A stretch of 64,000 nucleotides of DNA from positions 620,673,000-620,736,999 of the forward strand of contig NC_064617.1 of assembly GCF_023898315.1 (NCBI RefSeq), written 5' to 3'. Below, piece by piece: positions 46,871-57,000 of this stretch (position 1 is its first letter; each line of letters begins with the position of its first letter). Source of the DNA: Schistocerca nitens (Eukaryota; Arthropoda; Insecta; Orthoptera; Acrididae). The translations under genes and the position numbers were made by a program. The notes under the pieces were generated by a model. The model was not told the DNA's origin and ran no database searches. It saw nothing but the letters and a program-made list of their open reading frames with translations.

Positions 46871-48676
46871 ATGAAGCAGGCAAAAGGGAATACAGACGTC
46901 TCAAAAAGGAGATCGACAGGAAGTGCAAAATGGCTAAGCAGGGATGCTTATCTCACTAGGGGTAAGATGTATACTGCCTACAGGAAAATTAAAGAGACCT
47001 TTGGGGAAAAGAGAACCACTTCGATGAATATCAAGTGCTCAGATGGAAACCCAGTTCCAAGCAAAGAAGGGAAAGCAGAAAGATGGAAGGAGTATATAGA
47101 GGGTCTATACAGGGGCGATGTACTTGAGGACAATATTATGGAAATGGAAGAGGATGTAGATGAAGATGAAATGGGAGATACGATACTGCGTGAAGAGTTT
47201 GACAGAGCACTGAAAGACGTGAGTCGAAACAAGGCCCCGGGAGTAGACAACATTCCATTAGAACTACTGATGGCCTTGGGAGAGCCAGTCCTGACAAAAC
47301 TCTACCATCTGGTGAGCATGATGTATCAGACAGGGGAAATACCCTCAGACTTCAAGAAGAATATAATAATTCCAATCCCAAAGAAAGCAGGTGTTGACAG
47401 ATGTGAAAATTACCGAACAATCGGTTTAATAAGTCACAGCTGCAAAATACTAACGCAAATTCTTTACAGACGAATGGAAAAACTGGTAGAAGCCGACCTC
47501 GGGAAAGATCAGTTTGGATTCCGTAGAAATATTGGAACACGTGAGGCAATACTGACCCTACGACTTATCTTAGAAGAAAGATTAAGGAAAGGCAAACCTA
47601 CGTTTCTAGCATTTGTAGACTTAGAGAAAGCTTTTGACAATTTTGACTGGAATACTATCTTTCAAATTCTAAAGGTGGCAGGGGTAAAATACAGGGAGCG
47701 AAAGGCTATTTACAATTTGTACAGAAACCAGATGGCAGTTATAAGATTTGAGGGGCATGAAAGGGAAGCAGTGGTAGGGAAGGGAGTGAGACAGGGTTGT
47801 AGCCGCTCCCCGATGTTATTCAATCTGTATATTGAGCAAGCAGTAAAGGAAACAAAAGAAAAATTCAGAGTAGGTATTAAAATCCATGGAGAAGAAATAA
47901 AAACTTTGAGGTTCGCCGATGACTTTGTAATTCTTTCAGAGACAGCAAAGGACTTAGAAGAGCAGTTGATCGGAATGGACAGTGTCCTGAAAGGAGGATA
48001 TAAGAGGAACATCAAGAAAAGCAAAACGAGGATAATGGAATGTAGTCGAATTAAGTCGGGTGATGCTGAGGGAATTAGATTAGGAAATGAGACACTTAAA
48101 ATAGTAAAGGAGTTTTGCTATTTGGGGAGCAAAATAACTGATGATGATCGAAGTAGAGAGGATATAAAATGTAGACTGGCAATGGCAAGGAAAGCGTTTC
48201 TGAGGAAGAGAAATTTGGTAACATCGAGTATAGATTTAAGTGTCAGGAAGTCGTTTCTGAAAGTATTTGTATGGAGTGTAGCCATGTATGGAAGTGAAAT
48301 ATGGACGATAAGTAGTTTGGACAAGAAGAGAATAGAAGCTTTCGAAATGTGGTGCTACAGAAGAATGCTGAAGATTAGATGGGTAGATCACATAACTAAT
48401 GATGAAGTATTGAATAGAATTGGGGAGAAGAGGAGTATGTGGCACAACTTGACAAAAAGAAGGGACCGGTTAGTAGGACATGTTCTGAGGCATCAAGGGT
48501 TCACAAATTTAGCATTGGAGGGCAGGATAGAGGGTAAAAATCGTAGAGGGAGACCAAGAGATGAATACACCAAGCAGATTCAGAAGGATGTAGGTTGCAG
48601 TAAGTACTGGGAGATGAAGAAGCTTGCACAGGATAGGGTAGCATGGAGAGCTGCATCAAACCAGTCTCAGGACTGA
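46871..48676 (+). CDS. RTE-like LINE reverse transcriptase, truncated open frame
   Basis: 601 codons are open, but the ATG at 46871 is not the true start: the first ~25 residues are out of frame with the ancestral protein, which reads KNAVNEAGKREYRR here, and a small deletion near 46940-46955 joins the frames. From YLTRGKMYTAYRKIKETFG on, the frame is genuine. RT blocks are NKAPGVDNIPLELL, DFKKNIIIPIPKKAG, ENYRTIGLISHSCKI, KDQFGFRRN, FVDLEKAFDN (Asp 250), VRQGCSRSPMLFN and LRFADDFVIL (FADD at 348-351). The C-terminal part holds EAFEMWCYRRMLKIRW, DEVLNRIGEK, RGRPRDEYTKQI and WRAASNQSQD before the stop. It lacks endonuclease and so cannot act alone. Confidence 0.9.
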   Translation: MKQAKGNTDVSKRRSTGSAKWLSRDAYLTRGKMYTAYRKIKETFGEKRTTSMNIKCSDGNPVPSKEGKAERWKEYIEGLYRGDVLEDNIMEMEEDVDEDEMGDTILREEFDRALKDVSRNKAPGVDNIPLELLMALGEPVLTKLYHLVSMMYQTGEIPSDFKKNIIIPIPKKAGVDRCENYRTIGLISHSCKILTQILYRRMEKLVEADLGKDQFGFRRNIGTREAILTLRLILEERLRKGKPTFLAFVDLEKAFDNFDWNTIFQILKVAGVKYRERKAIYNLYRNQMAVIRFEGHEREAVVGKGVRQGCSRSPMLFNLYIEQAVKETKEKFRVGIKIHGEEIKTLRFADDFVILSETAKDLEEQLIGMDSVLKGGYKRNIKKSKTRIMECSRIKSGDAEGIRLGNETLKIVKEFCYLGSKITDDDRSREDIKCRLAMARKAFLRKRNLVTSSIDLSVRKSFLKVFVWSVAMYGSEIWTISSLDKKRIEAFEMWCYRRMLKIRWVDHITNDEVLNRIGEKRSMWHNLTKRRDRLVGHVLRHQGFTNLALEGRIEGKNRRGRPRDEYTKQIQKDVGCSKYWEMKKLAQDRVAWRAASNQSQD

Positions 48677-48706
48677 AGACCACAACAACAACAACATTCG
48701 TCCCAG

Positions 48707-49150
48707 TCTACGCAGCAGTTCTCTGGAACGTGCTCGCATGCTGGCCGCAAGGTTGGTAAGGCGTTGTTGTGGCAGGGCTGACCATTTTTTCACTAGCGCG
48801 GTTCACAGCTGCTTATGGTCACTGATGCAAGTAGACGTACCGCGGTACCTTCCCCAATGCATTACACAGGTGCTCGATGGGATTTCGGTCGGGAGAAAGC
48901 AGACCAGTCAATTTGCTCTGTATCCTCTCGTTCCAAGACGTACTCCACCTGCGCTGTTCGATGCGGTCGCGCACTGTCTTCCATGAAAATGAAATCAGGG
49001 CCGAATTCACTCCTGGAAAGCGGCACAAGGCAAAGGAGTATGGTGTCACTATAAGGTGGAGCAATGCGTCCGCTGTGCCCATCCAGCATAATATTTGACC
49101 ACACCATAACGCCTCGACGAGCACAACGATCGTGTTCGACAATACTGGAC
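48707..49150 (-). pseudogene. degenerate Tc1-like transposase split by the LINE
   Basis: On the minus strand, from about 49110: VWSNIMLDGHSGRIAPPYSD, GPDFIFMEDSARPHRTAQVE (second catalytic Asp block), then after a frameshift SPDRNPIEHLCNALGKVPR and further on KWSALPQQRLTNLAASMRAR, close to the usual C-terminus. The LINE target duplication falls in the last codons, so the rest of this element should continue left of 45145. The N-terminal half is absent or unrecognisable. Confidence 0.82.
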
Positions 49151-49463
49151 GAACTTCATATGACGTGAGGTGGAAACACTATGCTCCCATGAACGTTGAA
49201 GGTAATATTTGCATAATAAGTACAAAATAATTCTATCAGGAATTGCAGTCATTTTCTATAGACTGTGGACGCGATTAAACAAAAGAGGGCAATTAATTAA
49301 AAACCGTGTAAAAAAACCATCTGTATCTTAACCGTTGCCAGAGTCCGTTATCAGAAAATTCACATGTGATTTGGCACAACAGCAAGTGATCTTCATCATG
49401 CAATCTACTACCGAGATGAATCGAGTGGTAACTGACAGCGCTCCGTTACTTGGCCCTGCTCAC
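49151..49463. other. intron sequence adjoining the alkaline phosphatase donor site
   Basis: Nothing recognised between the Tc1 relic and the exon. Confidence 0.5.
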
Positions 49464-49684
49464 CTTTGATAGTCCGGTGTAGGGGAACTTCTCGAAGCTG
49501 AGCTGTGCCTGCTCCCCTGTGGTGTTGGAGCGCTGTCCCAGCAGGATCCTCGCCGCAGTCATAGTGGGGATGGACATGCCGTCGCCCAGGAACATGATGA
49601 CGTTCTTGGCGTGCCCCGTAAGCCGCTGCTGGCGCAGTGTGTCTAAAAGCGTCGCCTGCGCTTGGTTGTGCCAATGGGCCGCAT
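49464..49684 (-). CDS. alkaline phosphatase, internal exon (GDGM metal-binding block)
   Basis: 221 bases on the minus strand from acceptor CTTATAG (preceded by a T-rich tract) to donor AAG|GTGAGC. The first two bases complete a codon started in a previous exon, so the upstream join is phase 1; the downstream join is phase 0. The peptide runs [20 protein letters not shown], then [20 protein letters not shown], in which the Asp of GDGM binds a metal ion in the active site, and on to [12 protein letters not shown]. This is the N-terminal core of an animal alkaline phosphatase, starting shortly after where a signal peptide would lie. It is GC-rich with no stops in frame. The signal-peptide exon was not found between here and 64,000. 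Confidence 0.95.
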
Positions 49685-50112
49685 CTATAAGACAGTAATA
49701 CCGAAATGTACAGAAGTCTCATTACTTAAGTATAGCGGTAGCCGCCGAGCCGAAAGGACGCGCAGCAGAGCATTAGCAGCACTTGTGTGATAAACCGTAA
49801 ATCAACTTAGCTTTCATTTTCGTTCACGTGCTTCTGCAAAGAAGTGAACTGTACGTGTGTATTTTACTGTGTAGACTAGTGGTTAGAAATTAATCGTAGT
49901 TTTTGTTTTTGCGTGAGTCTTATGAACATCCTTGTGTAGCGCGGCTTCCTGTTGTTAGTTTTCCTTGTAGAGAACATTATTTCTGTTTAACAGCTTGCGG
50001 TCTCAGATTTCAGTGACAAATCTGCACACCAACTTACTTTATCCTCCTTTGATATATTTTCAAACTCAGTATCGCTATTTCAGACCTTATATCTATTTTA
50101 TACAAAGTACGA

Positions 50113-50829
50113 TATGACAAGGGACTGTGCTTATTGTGAGCAGACACAAGGAGCGTTGTCTGCTATCCGTAAATACCTGGAAACTGTGTTGGCTGCCGTC
50201 GACAAGCTTCTAGCTAATGCTCATAGTTGCGATGACGTCGGGGCGCCAGTGATGAGACCTGCGACACCTTTGGTGTCGCTGGAACCCCCTTGTGGCCTGA
50301 ACGTCACTGCGGCTTCCGATACGCAACATCTGACCGGTCCGTCCTCACTCCAGGGTGGGTGATAGACAGTTGGTGGGTTCGTGTGTCACTGGGCGGAAGG
50401 CGAAAGACGGAGCAGGCCGTGCGGCTGGCTCCCTACGCCTTAGGAAGAGGTGCGATGTGCTTCCCTCTGTTCATGATAACTCTGAGCCACCACGGGATGC
50501 CTCTCCTGTTGGGCCAGCAGTCGAGTTTTTCTGCTCAGAACGAGCAAGTACCGACTGTGTGTATGCTAATCGTTTGGAGCTCCAATGTTAGGTCGGTGAT
50601 GGAGCCCCTCAGGGAGACAGCAGGCAAGGCGAGAAAGAATTCCAGTCTGGATTCGGTATGTTTGCCGGGAGGTCTTATCCGTGATGTGGAAAAGGCCGTG
50701 CTGGCGGCTATCGAGCGCACTGAGTGCAATCGGCTGCATGTACTCGCACATGTCGGATCGAATGACGCCTGCCGCTTGGGTTCTCAGGTCATCCTCGGAT
50801 CCTTTCGGCGGCTGGCTGATTTGGGGTAG
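50113..50829 (+). pseudogene. CR1-like LINE ORF1 with esterase-like block, frameshifted
   Basis: The first part (50113-50362) encodes RDCAYCEQTQGALSAIRKYL, a short N-terminal helix with a C-x-x-C pair. A change of frame around 50290-50360 leads to the second part (to 50829), with VCLPGGLIRDVEKAVLAAIE and then LHVLAHVGSNDACRLGSQVI. PGG followed later by HVG(T/S)ND is the block order of an SGNH-type esterase domain known from CR1 ORF1 proteins. ORF1 proteins bind the element RNA. The stop after RRLADLG is at 50827. Recognition of the family is moderate. Confidence 0.65.
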
Positions 50830-50882
50830 GTAACAAGCAACGTACACGGTGTGCAGGCTAAGCTGCCTATTTGTAAAAAAAG

Positions 50883-51040
50883 AATGGCTCTGAGCACTAA
50901 GGGACTTAGAACTACCTAAACCTAACTAACCTAAGGACATCACACGCATCCATGCCCGAGGCAGGATTCGAACTTGCGACTGTAGCGGTCTCGCGGCTCC
51001 AGACTGTAGCGCCTAAAACCGCTCGGTCACTCCGGCCGGC
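50883..51040 (-). mobile_element. type I SINE, left arm of an inverted pair
   Basis: Minus-strand copy: tail at 50883 (GAATGGCTCTGAGCACTAAG), B box near 50964-50975, head ending GCCGGCCGGAGTGACC at 51040. It adjoins the opposite-strand copy with no spacer. Confidence 0.9.
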
Positions 51041-51216
51041 TACGGGCTACAGTCTGGAACCGCAAGACCGCTACGGTCGCAGGTTCGAATCCTGCCTCGG
51101 GCATTGATGTGTGTGATGTCCTCAGGTTAGTTAGGTTTAAGTAGTTCTACGTTCTAGGGGACACATGATCTTAGATGTTAAGTCCCATAGTGCTCAGACC
51201 CACCTGAACCATTTTC
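51041..51216 (+). mobile_element. type I SINE, right arm of an inverted pair
   Basis: Plus-strand copy lacking the first ~30 bases of the head (begins at CTACAGTCTGGAACCGC). It has B box GGTTCGAATCC and a full tail ending CACCTGAACCATT. Confidence 0.9.
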
Positions 51217-53670
51217 AGGTTAGTCGCCGATGGTGGCGGCGTGTTTATTGCAGTAAGAAATTCGATAAAATCTAGCGAGGTTAGCACGGATTCCGAATGT
51301 GAATTAATCTGGGTGAAACTGGGTATCAATGAACGGTTAAAAATTGTGATAGGATGCTTTTATACACAACCTGGGTCAGGATCTGAAGTCGTAGAGCGCT
51401 TCAGACAGAGCTTGCAGGATATCATTAGTAATTTTCCTGATCATGCCGTTGTAACGGGGGGTGATTACAACTAGACAGGTATAGTTTGGAAGTGTTATGC
51501 CATCAAAACTGGTGCCAGAGACAGCGAATCATGCGGCATTGTTCTGGATGTCTCGTCCGAAAATTACCTTAAGCAGATAGACAACCAACTGGTGAAGGTA
51601 ACGCTTAGACCTCTTGGCCACAGACAGACCTGAATTTATCGAATCAGTTATCGTAAGGGAGGTATCAGTGATCACAAGGCTGTGGCAGCATCTATGACGA
51701 TGGGACCTAGAAGGTTAAAAAGAATGGCTCTGAGCACTATGGGACTTAATATCTGAGGTCATCAGTCCACTAAAACTTAGAACTACTTAAACCTAACTAA
51801 CCTAAGGACATCACACACATCCATGCCCGAGGCAGGATTCGAACCTGCGACCGTTGCAGTCGCGCGGCTCCAGAGTGAAGCGCCTAGAACGACTCGGCCA
51901 CACCGGCCGGCTCGGCCTCCAAGGAATGTTAAGAAAGGTAGGAAGATATATTTGCTCAGCAGTGGTGACAAGATACAAAGTTCAGAATATCTCAGTAGTC
52001 AGCATCAAATATTCGGTGATGAGGACGAAGATGCGGAGAACAAATGAAAAAAAATTCGAAGGCATCGTTCAATGTGCCCTAGACAAATATGTTTCCGAGT
52101 ATGGTTTTAAGGGATGGGAAAGATCCACCACGGTTTAATAGCAGTGTTAGAAAAGCGCTACGTAAACAAAGAGCACTTCATCTCAGATTCAAGAGAAGTA
52201 AAAACCTAGCTGTCAAACAAAAGTTGAACGAAGCGAAAAAGAGCGCAAGGAGAGCAATGAGAGAAGCATTCAACGATTTCGAAAGTAAGACATTGTCAAC
52301 CGACCTGAGTAGAAACCCTAACGGATTCTGGTCGTATGTAAAATCAGTTAGTGGGTCAAAATCATGTATTCATTCTCCCAGCGATCATACCGGCACCGAA
52401 ACGGAAGACAACAGAGAGACGGCCGAAATACTGAATTCTGTCTTCCGAAGTTGTTTCACCGCGAAAGATCTAACATTGTCACTCCTTTCAATCGTCGTAC
52501 GAACGTCGAAATGGCAGATATTGAGATAACCTGTTGTACAATTATGGAGCATGTTGTATGCCTAAGAATTATGACGTTTTTGGAAGATAAACAGCTCTTC
52601 TATGAGATCCACAGCGCAGTGGACAACGGCGCTCAGGTTGATGCTGTGTTCCTTGACTTCAGTATAAGGCATTTGACACCGTTCCACATTGCCGTTTAAT
52701 GAAAAGAATGCGAGCTTACGGAGTATCGGAGCAGACCTGCGATTGGATTCAAGACTTTCTCGCAGGCAGAACTCAACATGTCGCTCTTAACAGAACTAAA
52801 TCGACAGATGTAAAGGTAATATCCGGAGTCCCAGAGAAGTGTGATAGGACCGTTGCTATTCACTAAATATATAAATGATATAGTGAAAAGCGTCGGATGC
52901 TTTTTAAGGATGTTCGAAGATGATGCAGATGTTTATACCAAAGTAGCAACGCCAGAAGATAGTAAGAATTTGCAGAACGACCTGCAGAGATGTGATGAAT
53001 GGTGCAGACTCTGGCAGTTGACCCTGAACGTAAATAAGTGTAACATATTGTGCATGCATAGGAAAAGCAATACACTACTGTACAGCTACACTATTGATGG
53101 CAAAAGTCTGGAGACAGCGTCTGCCGTAAAATAACTAGGTATAACTATCCAGAGTGACCTTGAGTGGAATGACCATATAAAACAGATAGTGGGAAAAGGA
53201 GACAGAAGACTAAGATTCAGCGGAAGAATCTTAAGGAAATGCAACTCATCCACGAAAGAAGTGGCTTAGAAGGCGCTTGTTTGCCCGATTCCTGAGTATT
53301 GTTCATCTGTCTGGGATGAATATCAGGTAGAACTGATAGAGGAAACTGAGTAGAGCCAACGAAGAGCGGCGCTTTTTCTCACGGGATAGTTCAGCTAGCG
53401 AGAGAATGTTACGGAGATGCTAAATAACCTCCACTGGCAGATGTTACAAGAGAGACGTTGCGCATATCGTAGAGATTTACTATTGAAATTTCGGGAAAGC
53501 ACTTTCCAGGAGGAGTCAGACAACATATTACTTCCTCCCACATATATCTCGCGTGTTGACCACGAGGAGAAAATTCGAGGAATTAGAGCCAATACAGAGG
53601 CTTACCGACAATCATTCTTCCCACGCACTATTCGCGAGTGGAACAGGGTTGGAGGGATCAGATAGTGGTC
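51217..53670 (+). pseudogene. CR1-like LINE ORF2 (endonuclease and reverse transcriptase), many breaks
   Basis: The start at 51217 encodes an AP-type endonuclease remnant: GGGVFIAVRNSI, ELIWVKLGI, IVIGCFYTQPGS and AVVTGGDYN (GD-N block), then SDHKAV near 51670. After the SINE, RKALRKQRALHLRFKRSKNL and NPNGFWSYVKS precede the RT. RT blocks are IGPLLFTKYINDIVKS and FEDDADVYTKV (motif C with F-E-D-D in place of F-A-D-D), then EWCRLWQLTLNVNKCNILCM. The last part shows PEYCSSVWDEYQ, SQRRAALFL and TEMLNNLHWQMLQERR, and ends REWNRVGGIR at 53662. Stops at 51472, 52138, 52527 and 53132, among others. Confidence 0.85.
51722..51912 (-). mobile_element. tRNA-derived SINE (type I), full length
   Basis: B box GGTTCGAATCC and head TGGCCGAGTCG on the minus strand; tail at the left end. 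It splits the LINE endonuclease/RT linker. No clear target duplication was resolved. Confidence 0.9.
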
Positions 53671-53740
53671 CCGAAAGTACCTTCCACCACACACCATTAA
53701 ATGACTTGCGGAGTATGATGTAGATGAAAGATGTAAATGA

Positions 53741-55252
53741 GTGGTTTAATTTACGGTGAAAAGAGGGTAAACCCATACATTACATTGCAACTCGGCTGCA
53801 GTTGCAATAGTGAGTAATGTAACAAAACTGCTTTGACTCAGTGGCGTGTAATGTCCCCACAGAAGATACCCTCTACCACGCACCAATTAATCATTGTCAA
53901 TCAAACCATCCACATTCAATCACTTTGGAAAAGTATCTGATCTGATTTTCTCGTAATATATGCGGCGACAGCTCGTCGACGCCAAAGTATTTTCTAGTAC
54001 GTTTATTCTTTGAAATAACAGAGATGCATATATGCATTCTCCATGGTTGTTAGAGAGGTAACGAGGACAGCTTCTAGAGTATGGATTGAGGGATTGACGT
54101 GTTTCTGAGAGATACATATTCTGATTTTCTTCTCGCTAAATCGAGCCACTTAACATTTGTGCCACTAGCGGTTTGTTTGAAGAGAGAGAGACTGTAAAAG
54201 AAAAATAATTAAGACGTGGAATCACCGGAGATCTGGACATGTAATGGAGATGGATTTAATACACAATTTCCTTCATAAATAAGGTTTGTGACTTTTTGTT
54301 CCGGAGTGAATGAACGAATGAGTTTTTTTCTGAACCATTTGATGATCACGCTGGCCCTGTAATTAGTGGGGAAGTTTCAGCTGTGTCGAAGAGAGCCTGC
54401 AATCACTGAGTCAGTGTTAAATCGTCCAAAAAGGCTTCCTACACATCTGGAATTTGCAATCTTTCGTAAAAGGAACAAATTGTCCACACGATTGATTCTC
54501 CCGACTGAATACAGTGTTTAACAGTAATAATAAATGTAAAGATCTCTTACAGCAAGCCAGCCGCTGATTACCAAGATGAAGGACTCCACCAAAGATCCTA
54601 TTTGGCTGATTTCACGTAATGAAATATTATATTAAAAACTGTACATAGATAAAGGAGAGAAAGAGAAAGAGCGAATGAAAATAGAGATAATACTAATAAT
54701 CCTCCATTAGTCTAACTTTTCGCCTGTCTTATGACGGATCAGCCAAGACATGGGAGGCCCTTACATTACTGTATAGATTTATGTGTGAAGGTGAAAGGGT
54801 CTTAAAGGCAACAGATACACGTCTATACAGACAAGACATTACACAAAGTTAGCGGCTAGCTGCATTCATCATCTATTCATAGTGGAAGAGACGACAACTT
54901 ATTATTCTCGTTAAAATGGCGACCGTGACAGGACACGTTTTTGGACGTTGTTAAAGGCGCTCGAGACATTGTTTCACCTAGTGGATTTCACTACTTCTTT
55001 ATGTGACAGACGCTTCCCCATATGGCTCAAATCAGGACACAATCTTTTCTATTCATGTAGTATGGTCTAAATTTCTATATTTTGGCTTCTGTAATACGAA
55101 TACTGCGGTTTTTTGGCGCTGAACAGGAAATCATTGTAACTGAACACTAAACAGTTTTTTCAACGATCTGAACGTTAAACCAAATTAAACTTCTTCTTTC
55201 TGTATGTCCATACTTTCGGCAGGAGTTGCTAGGGACGAAGCCGTTTGCTTTT
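53741..55252. other. sequence without recognised feature
   Basis: AT-rich; small GA-rich runs near 54183 and 54655 only. Confidence 0.45.
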
Positions 55253-55529
55253 GTCAGAAAATAAAACGCCTACAGCCATCTTTAAGATTTCATTTATTTT
55301 GTTGCAGCAATCAACTGCCCACTGCATTAGGTGGTTAGAGTATTGACACCTAAATTTTTAGAGTATTGGCGTATCCAGTTATGCTGACCACCGATGCCAT
55401 GTATACAGGGATCGTAACAACCCATCCAGCATCAACTAAAGCCTGATGATGGCACACCGAAGTGCCGTAACTGGTAGCAACATAATATGTAAAATCATAA
55501 GGATGGCTGTAGGCGTTTTATTTTTTGAC
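55253..55529. mobile_element. non-autonomous foldback/MITE-like element with ~40-bp inverted ends
   Basis: Left end GTCAGAAAATAAAACGCCTA continuing CAGCCATCTTTAAGAT; right end in reverse complement GTCAAAAAATAAAACGCCTA continuing CAGCCATCCTTATGAT. The total is 277 bp with no ORF. The repeats may extend a further ~7 bases outward (GCTTTT / GCTTT). No unambiguous target duplication. Confidence 0.8.
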
Positions 55530-55616
55530 AAAGCTTCTTGTGTCTCAAATAGAATATTATATAAGAATATGATTCGGTCATAAGTGTAGAGAATAAGGGG
55601 AATTTCATTTGCATGT

Positions 55617-55660
55617 CTTCAAATGGTTCCAATGGCTCTGAGCAGTATGGGACTTGAAAT
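55617..55660 (-). mobile_element. short type I SINE tail fragment
   Basis: TTCAAATGGTTCCAATGGCT and CTGAGCAGTATGGGACTTGA match the SINE tail; the head is absent. Confidence 0.8.
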
Positions 55661-56764
55661 TCGCGGAAAATGCACATTTAAACTAGTCAAATTACACGTC
55701 TCAGATCAGCATTCTTGTATATATTTGATTTTTGTACTAACAACTCCGCAGATTACAATATTCCAACAGTGGGTGAATGCTACATTAATATGTGCATTCT
55801 TTATAACGGAAGTGCAATATTTTGAGATGAACTAATTTCAGAGGTGTAGTCACTAATTTTCCGGTATTTTAAAGCGCTTCTAACTGAATGTAAATGAAAC
55901 TTAGAGCAAAAAAATAACTCACCTAGTTGACTACTAAAGACGTAACTAGAACAAGAGATAAAAATACAGGAGTGATATGGTAGTAGGAAGATCAGTTATT
56001 TTATAAATGCATGATTCTGTTATTTACGAAGCTATGCGTAAATAGGAGGGAAGACGTTGTGATCATATTGGCACGAACTGAAATCGGTGCATCCAAGGAT
56101 GGATCTGCAGGACCATGTGACAAAGCCGATTGGTTCCCACTGTCTTATTTTGTATGCACCCCTGCTTCATGTATTACGGTATATATGAAATTTATGCTAA
56201 CTTTCTTTTCAAAATTCTCATTTTAAATTTCCCGCATCAGGCTCATAGTATGCAACTACTGGAAATGTTTGGAAGAAATTCCCTCCATAAAAGTTTGTTA
56301 CTCAGGTCATTAAGCTTGTTGTTCTGGTTGCAACGAGCTAATTACTTTCTTCAGGAATTATGGTAATCAACAATTATTGCACTTATAAAATTTCGTACAT
56401 CGGGCCATAGGGAAGTCTGATGAGCTAATAGGAGAATTCGGAAGTAAAGACCACTTTCAAATTAAAGAGCTGCTTTTCCTCTTATCAGCACCATGTTTAC
56501 CTTAAACCAAACTTAAATAGTTCAGAAGGTATTGTTGATTAAAGATTTCACATGGTTCAAACATTCAGTGCCAATTATAGCCAAACCACAGTAAATTTCC
56601 GGGATGTTTTGACATAATTGCGATTGGCTGATTTTTATAAATTCATTGACACTCAATTTGATGAGCACAAGACCCTAATTAAAAATTACTACAATTTCCA
56701 TAATTAAATTTTAGCATTCCGGAATGGATTCCATTTCTTAAATCTGGTATTCGTGTTGCATAGT
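55661..56764. other. sequence without recognised feature
   Basis: No motif recognised. Confidence 0.4.
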
Positions 56765-56774
56765 CACAGATTAG

Positions 56775-56990
56775 TTCAAATGGTTCAAATGGCTCTGAGC
56801 ACTATGGGACTTAACATCTATGGTCATCAGTCCCCTAGAACTTAGAACTACTTAAACCTAACTAACCTAAGGACATCACACAACACCCAGCCATCACGAG
56901 GCAGAGAAAATCCCTGACCCCGCCGGGAATCGAACCCGGGAACCCGGGCGTGAGAAGCGAGAACGCTACCGCACGACCACGAGACGCGGG
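56775..56990 (-). mobile_element. SINE with type I tail but a different tRNA head (type V)
   Basis: On the minus strand it starts GCCCGCGTCTCGTGGTCGTG (A box TGGTCGTGCGG), with B box GGTTCGATTCC and CCGGCGGGGTC. After about 35 bases it joins, at GTGTGATGTCCTTAGG, the same tail as the type I SINEs. A perfect 10-bp target duplication CACAGATTAG lies at 56765-56774 and 56991-57000. The head differs from type I throughout, so it is a chimera or parallel family rather than a mutated copy. Confidence 0.93.
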
Positions 56991-57000
56991 CACAGATTAG

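Larger units (their letters stand above)
45155..48696 (+). mobile_element. RTE-like LINE, 5' truncated, interrupted by a Tc1
   Basis: A 10-bp target duplication TTCGTCCCAG lies at 45145-45154 and 48697-48706. The 3' end is (CAA)n. The left piece (45155-45430) encodes DKLTKPEVVQSFRESIREQL, VEEQWIALRDEVVKAAEDQV and TPWVTEEILNLIDERRKY. After the Tc1 the same frame resumes with KNAVNEAGKREYRRLKKEID. The endonuclease domain is absent because of 5' truncation. Reverse transcriptase is the main open frame at 46871-48676. Confidence 0.92.
4207..49684 (-). other. alkaline phosphatase gene, partial (three internal exons, two giant introns)
   Basis: Exons at 49684-49464, 32331-32158 and 4404-4207 form one gene on the minus strand. 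Exon-exon joins are phase 0, all visible splice sites are GT-AG, and the three peptides are successive parts of the animal alkaline phosphatase fold with no gap. The introns are 17,132 and 27,753 bp. The first intron holds a SINE-bearing LINE fragment, hAT and Tc1 relics and an RTE-like LINE. The second holds the Tc1/gypsy nest and the mariner with SINEs. The first visible exon starts inside a codon, so at least one 5' exon lies beyond 64,000 or unrecognised to the right. The next 3' exon should begin with the GGGR block and was not found in 1-4206. Confidence 0.9.
49740..53740 (+). mobile_element. CR1-like LINE, near full length, inactive, with three SINEs inside
   Basis: 5' untranslated sequence (from about 49740) leads to a broken ORF1 (50113-50829) and a broken ORF2 (about 51217-53670), ending in a GGAGTATGATGTAGATGAAA tail like that of the copy at 43603. 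SINEs are inserted at 50883-51040, 51041-51216 and 51722-51912. The 5' boundary is estimated from composition, as no target duplication was found. Confidence 0.8.

Noticed and set aside
49408..49722. 104-codon minus-strand frame over the alkaline phosphatase exon
   Set aside because: The frame is wrong: the correct reading, offset by one, gives the GDGM exon with proper splice sites.
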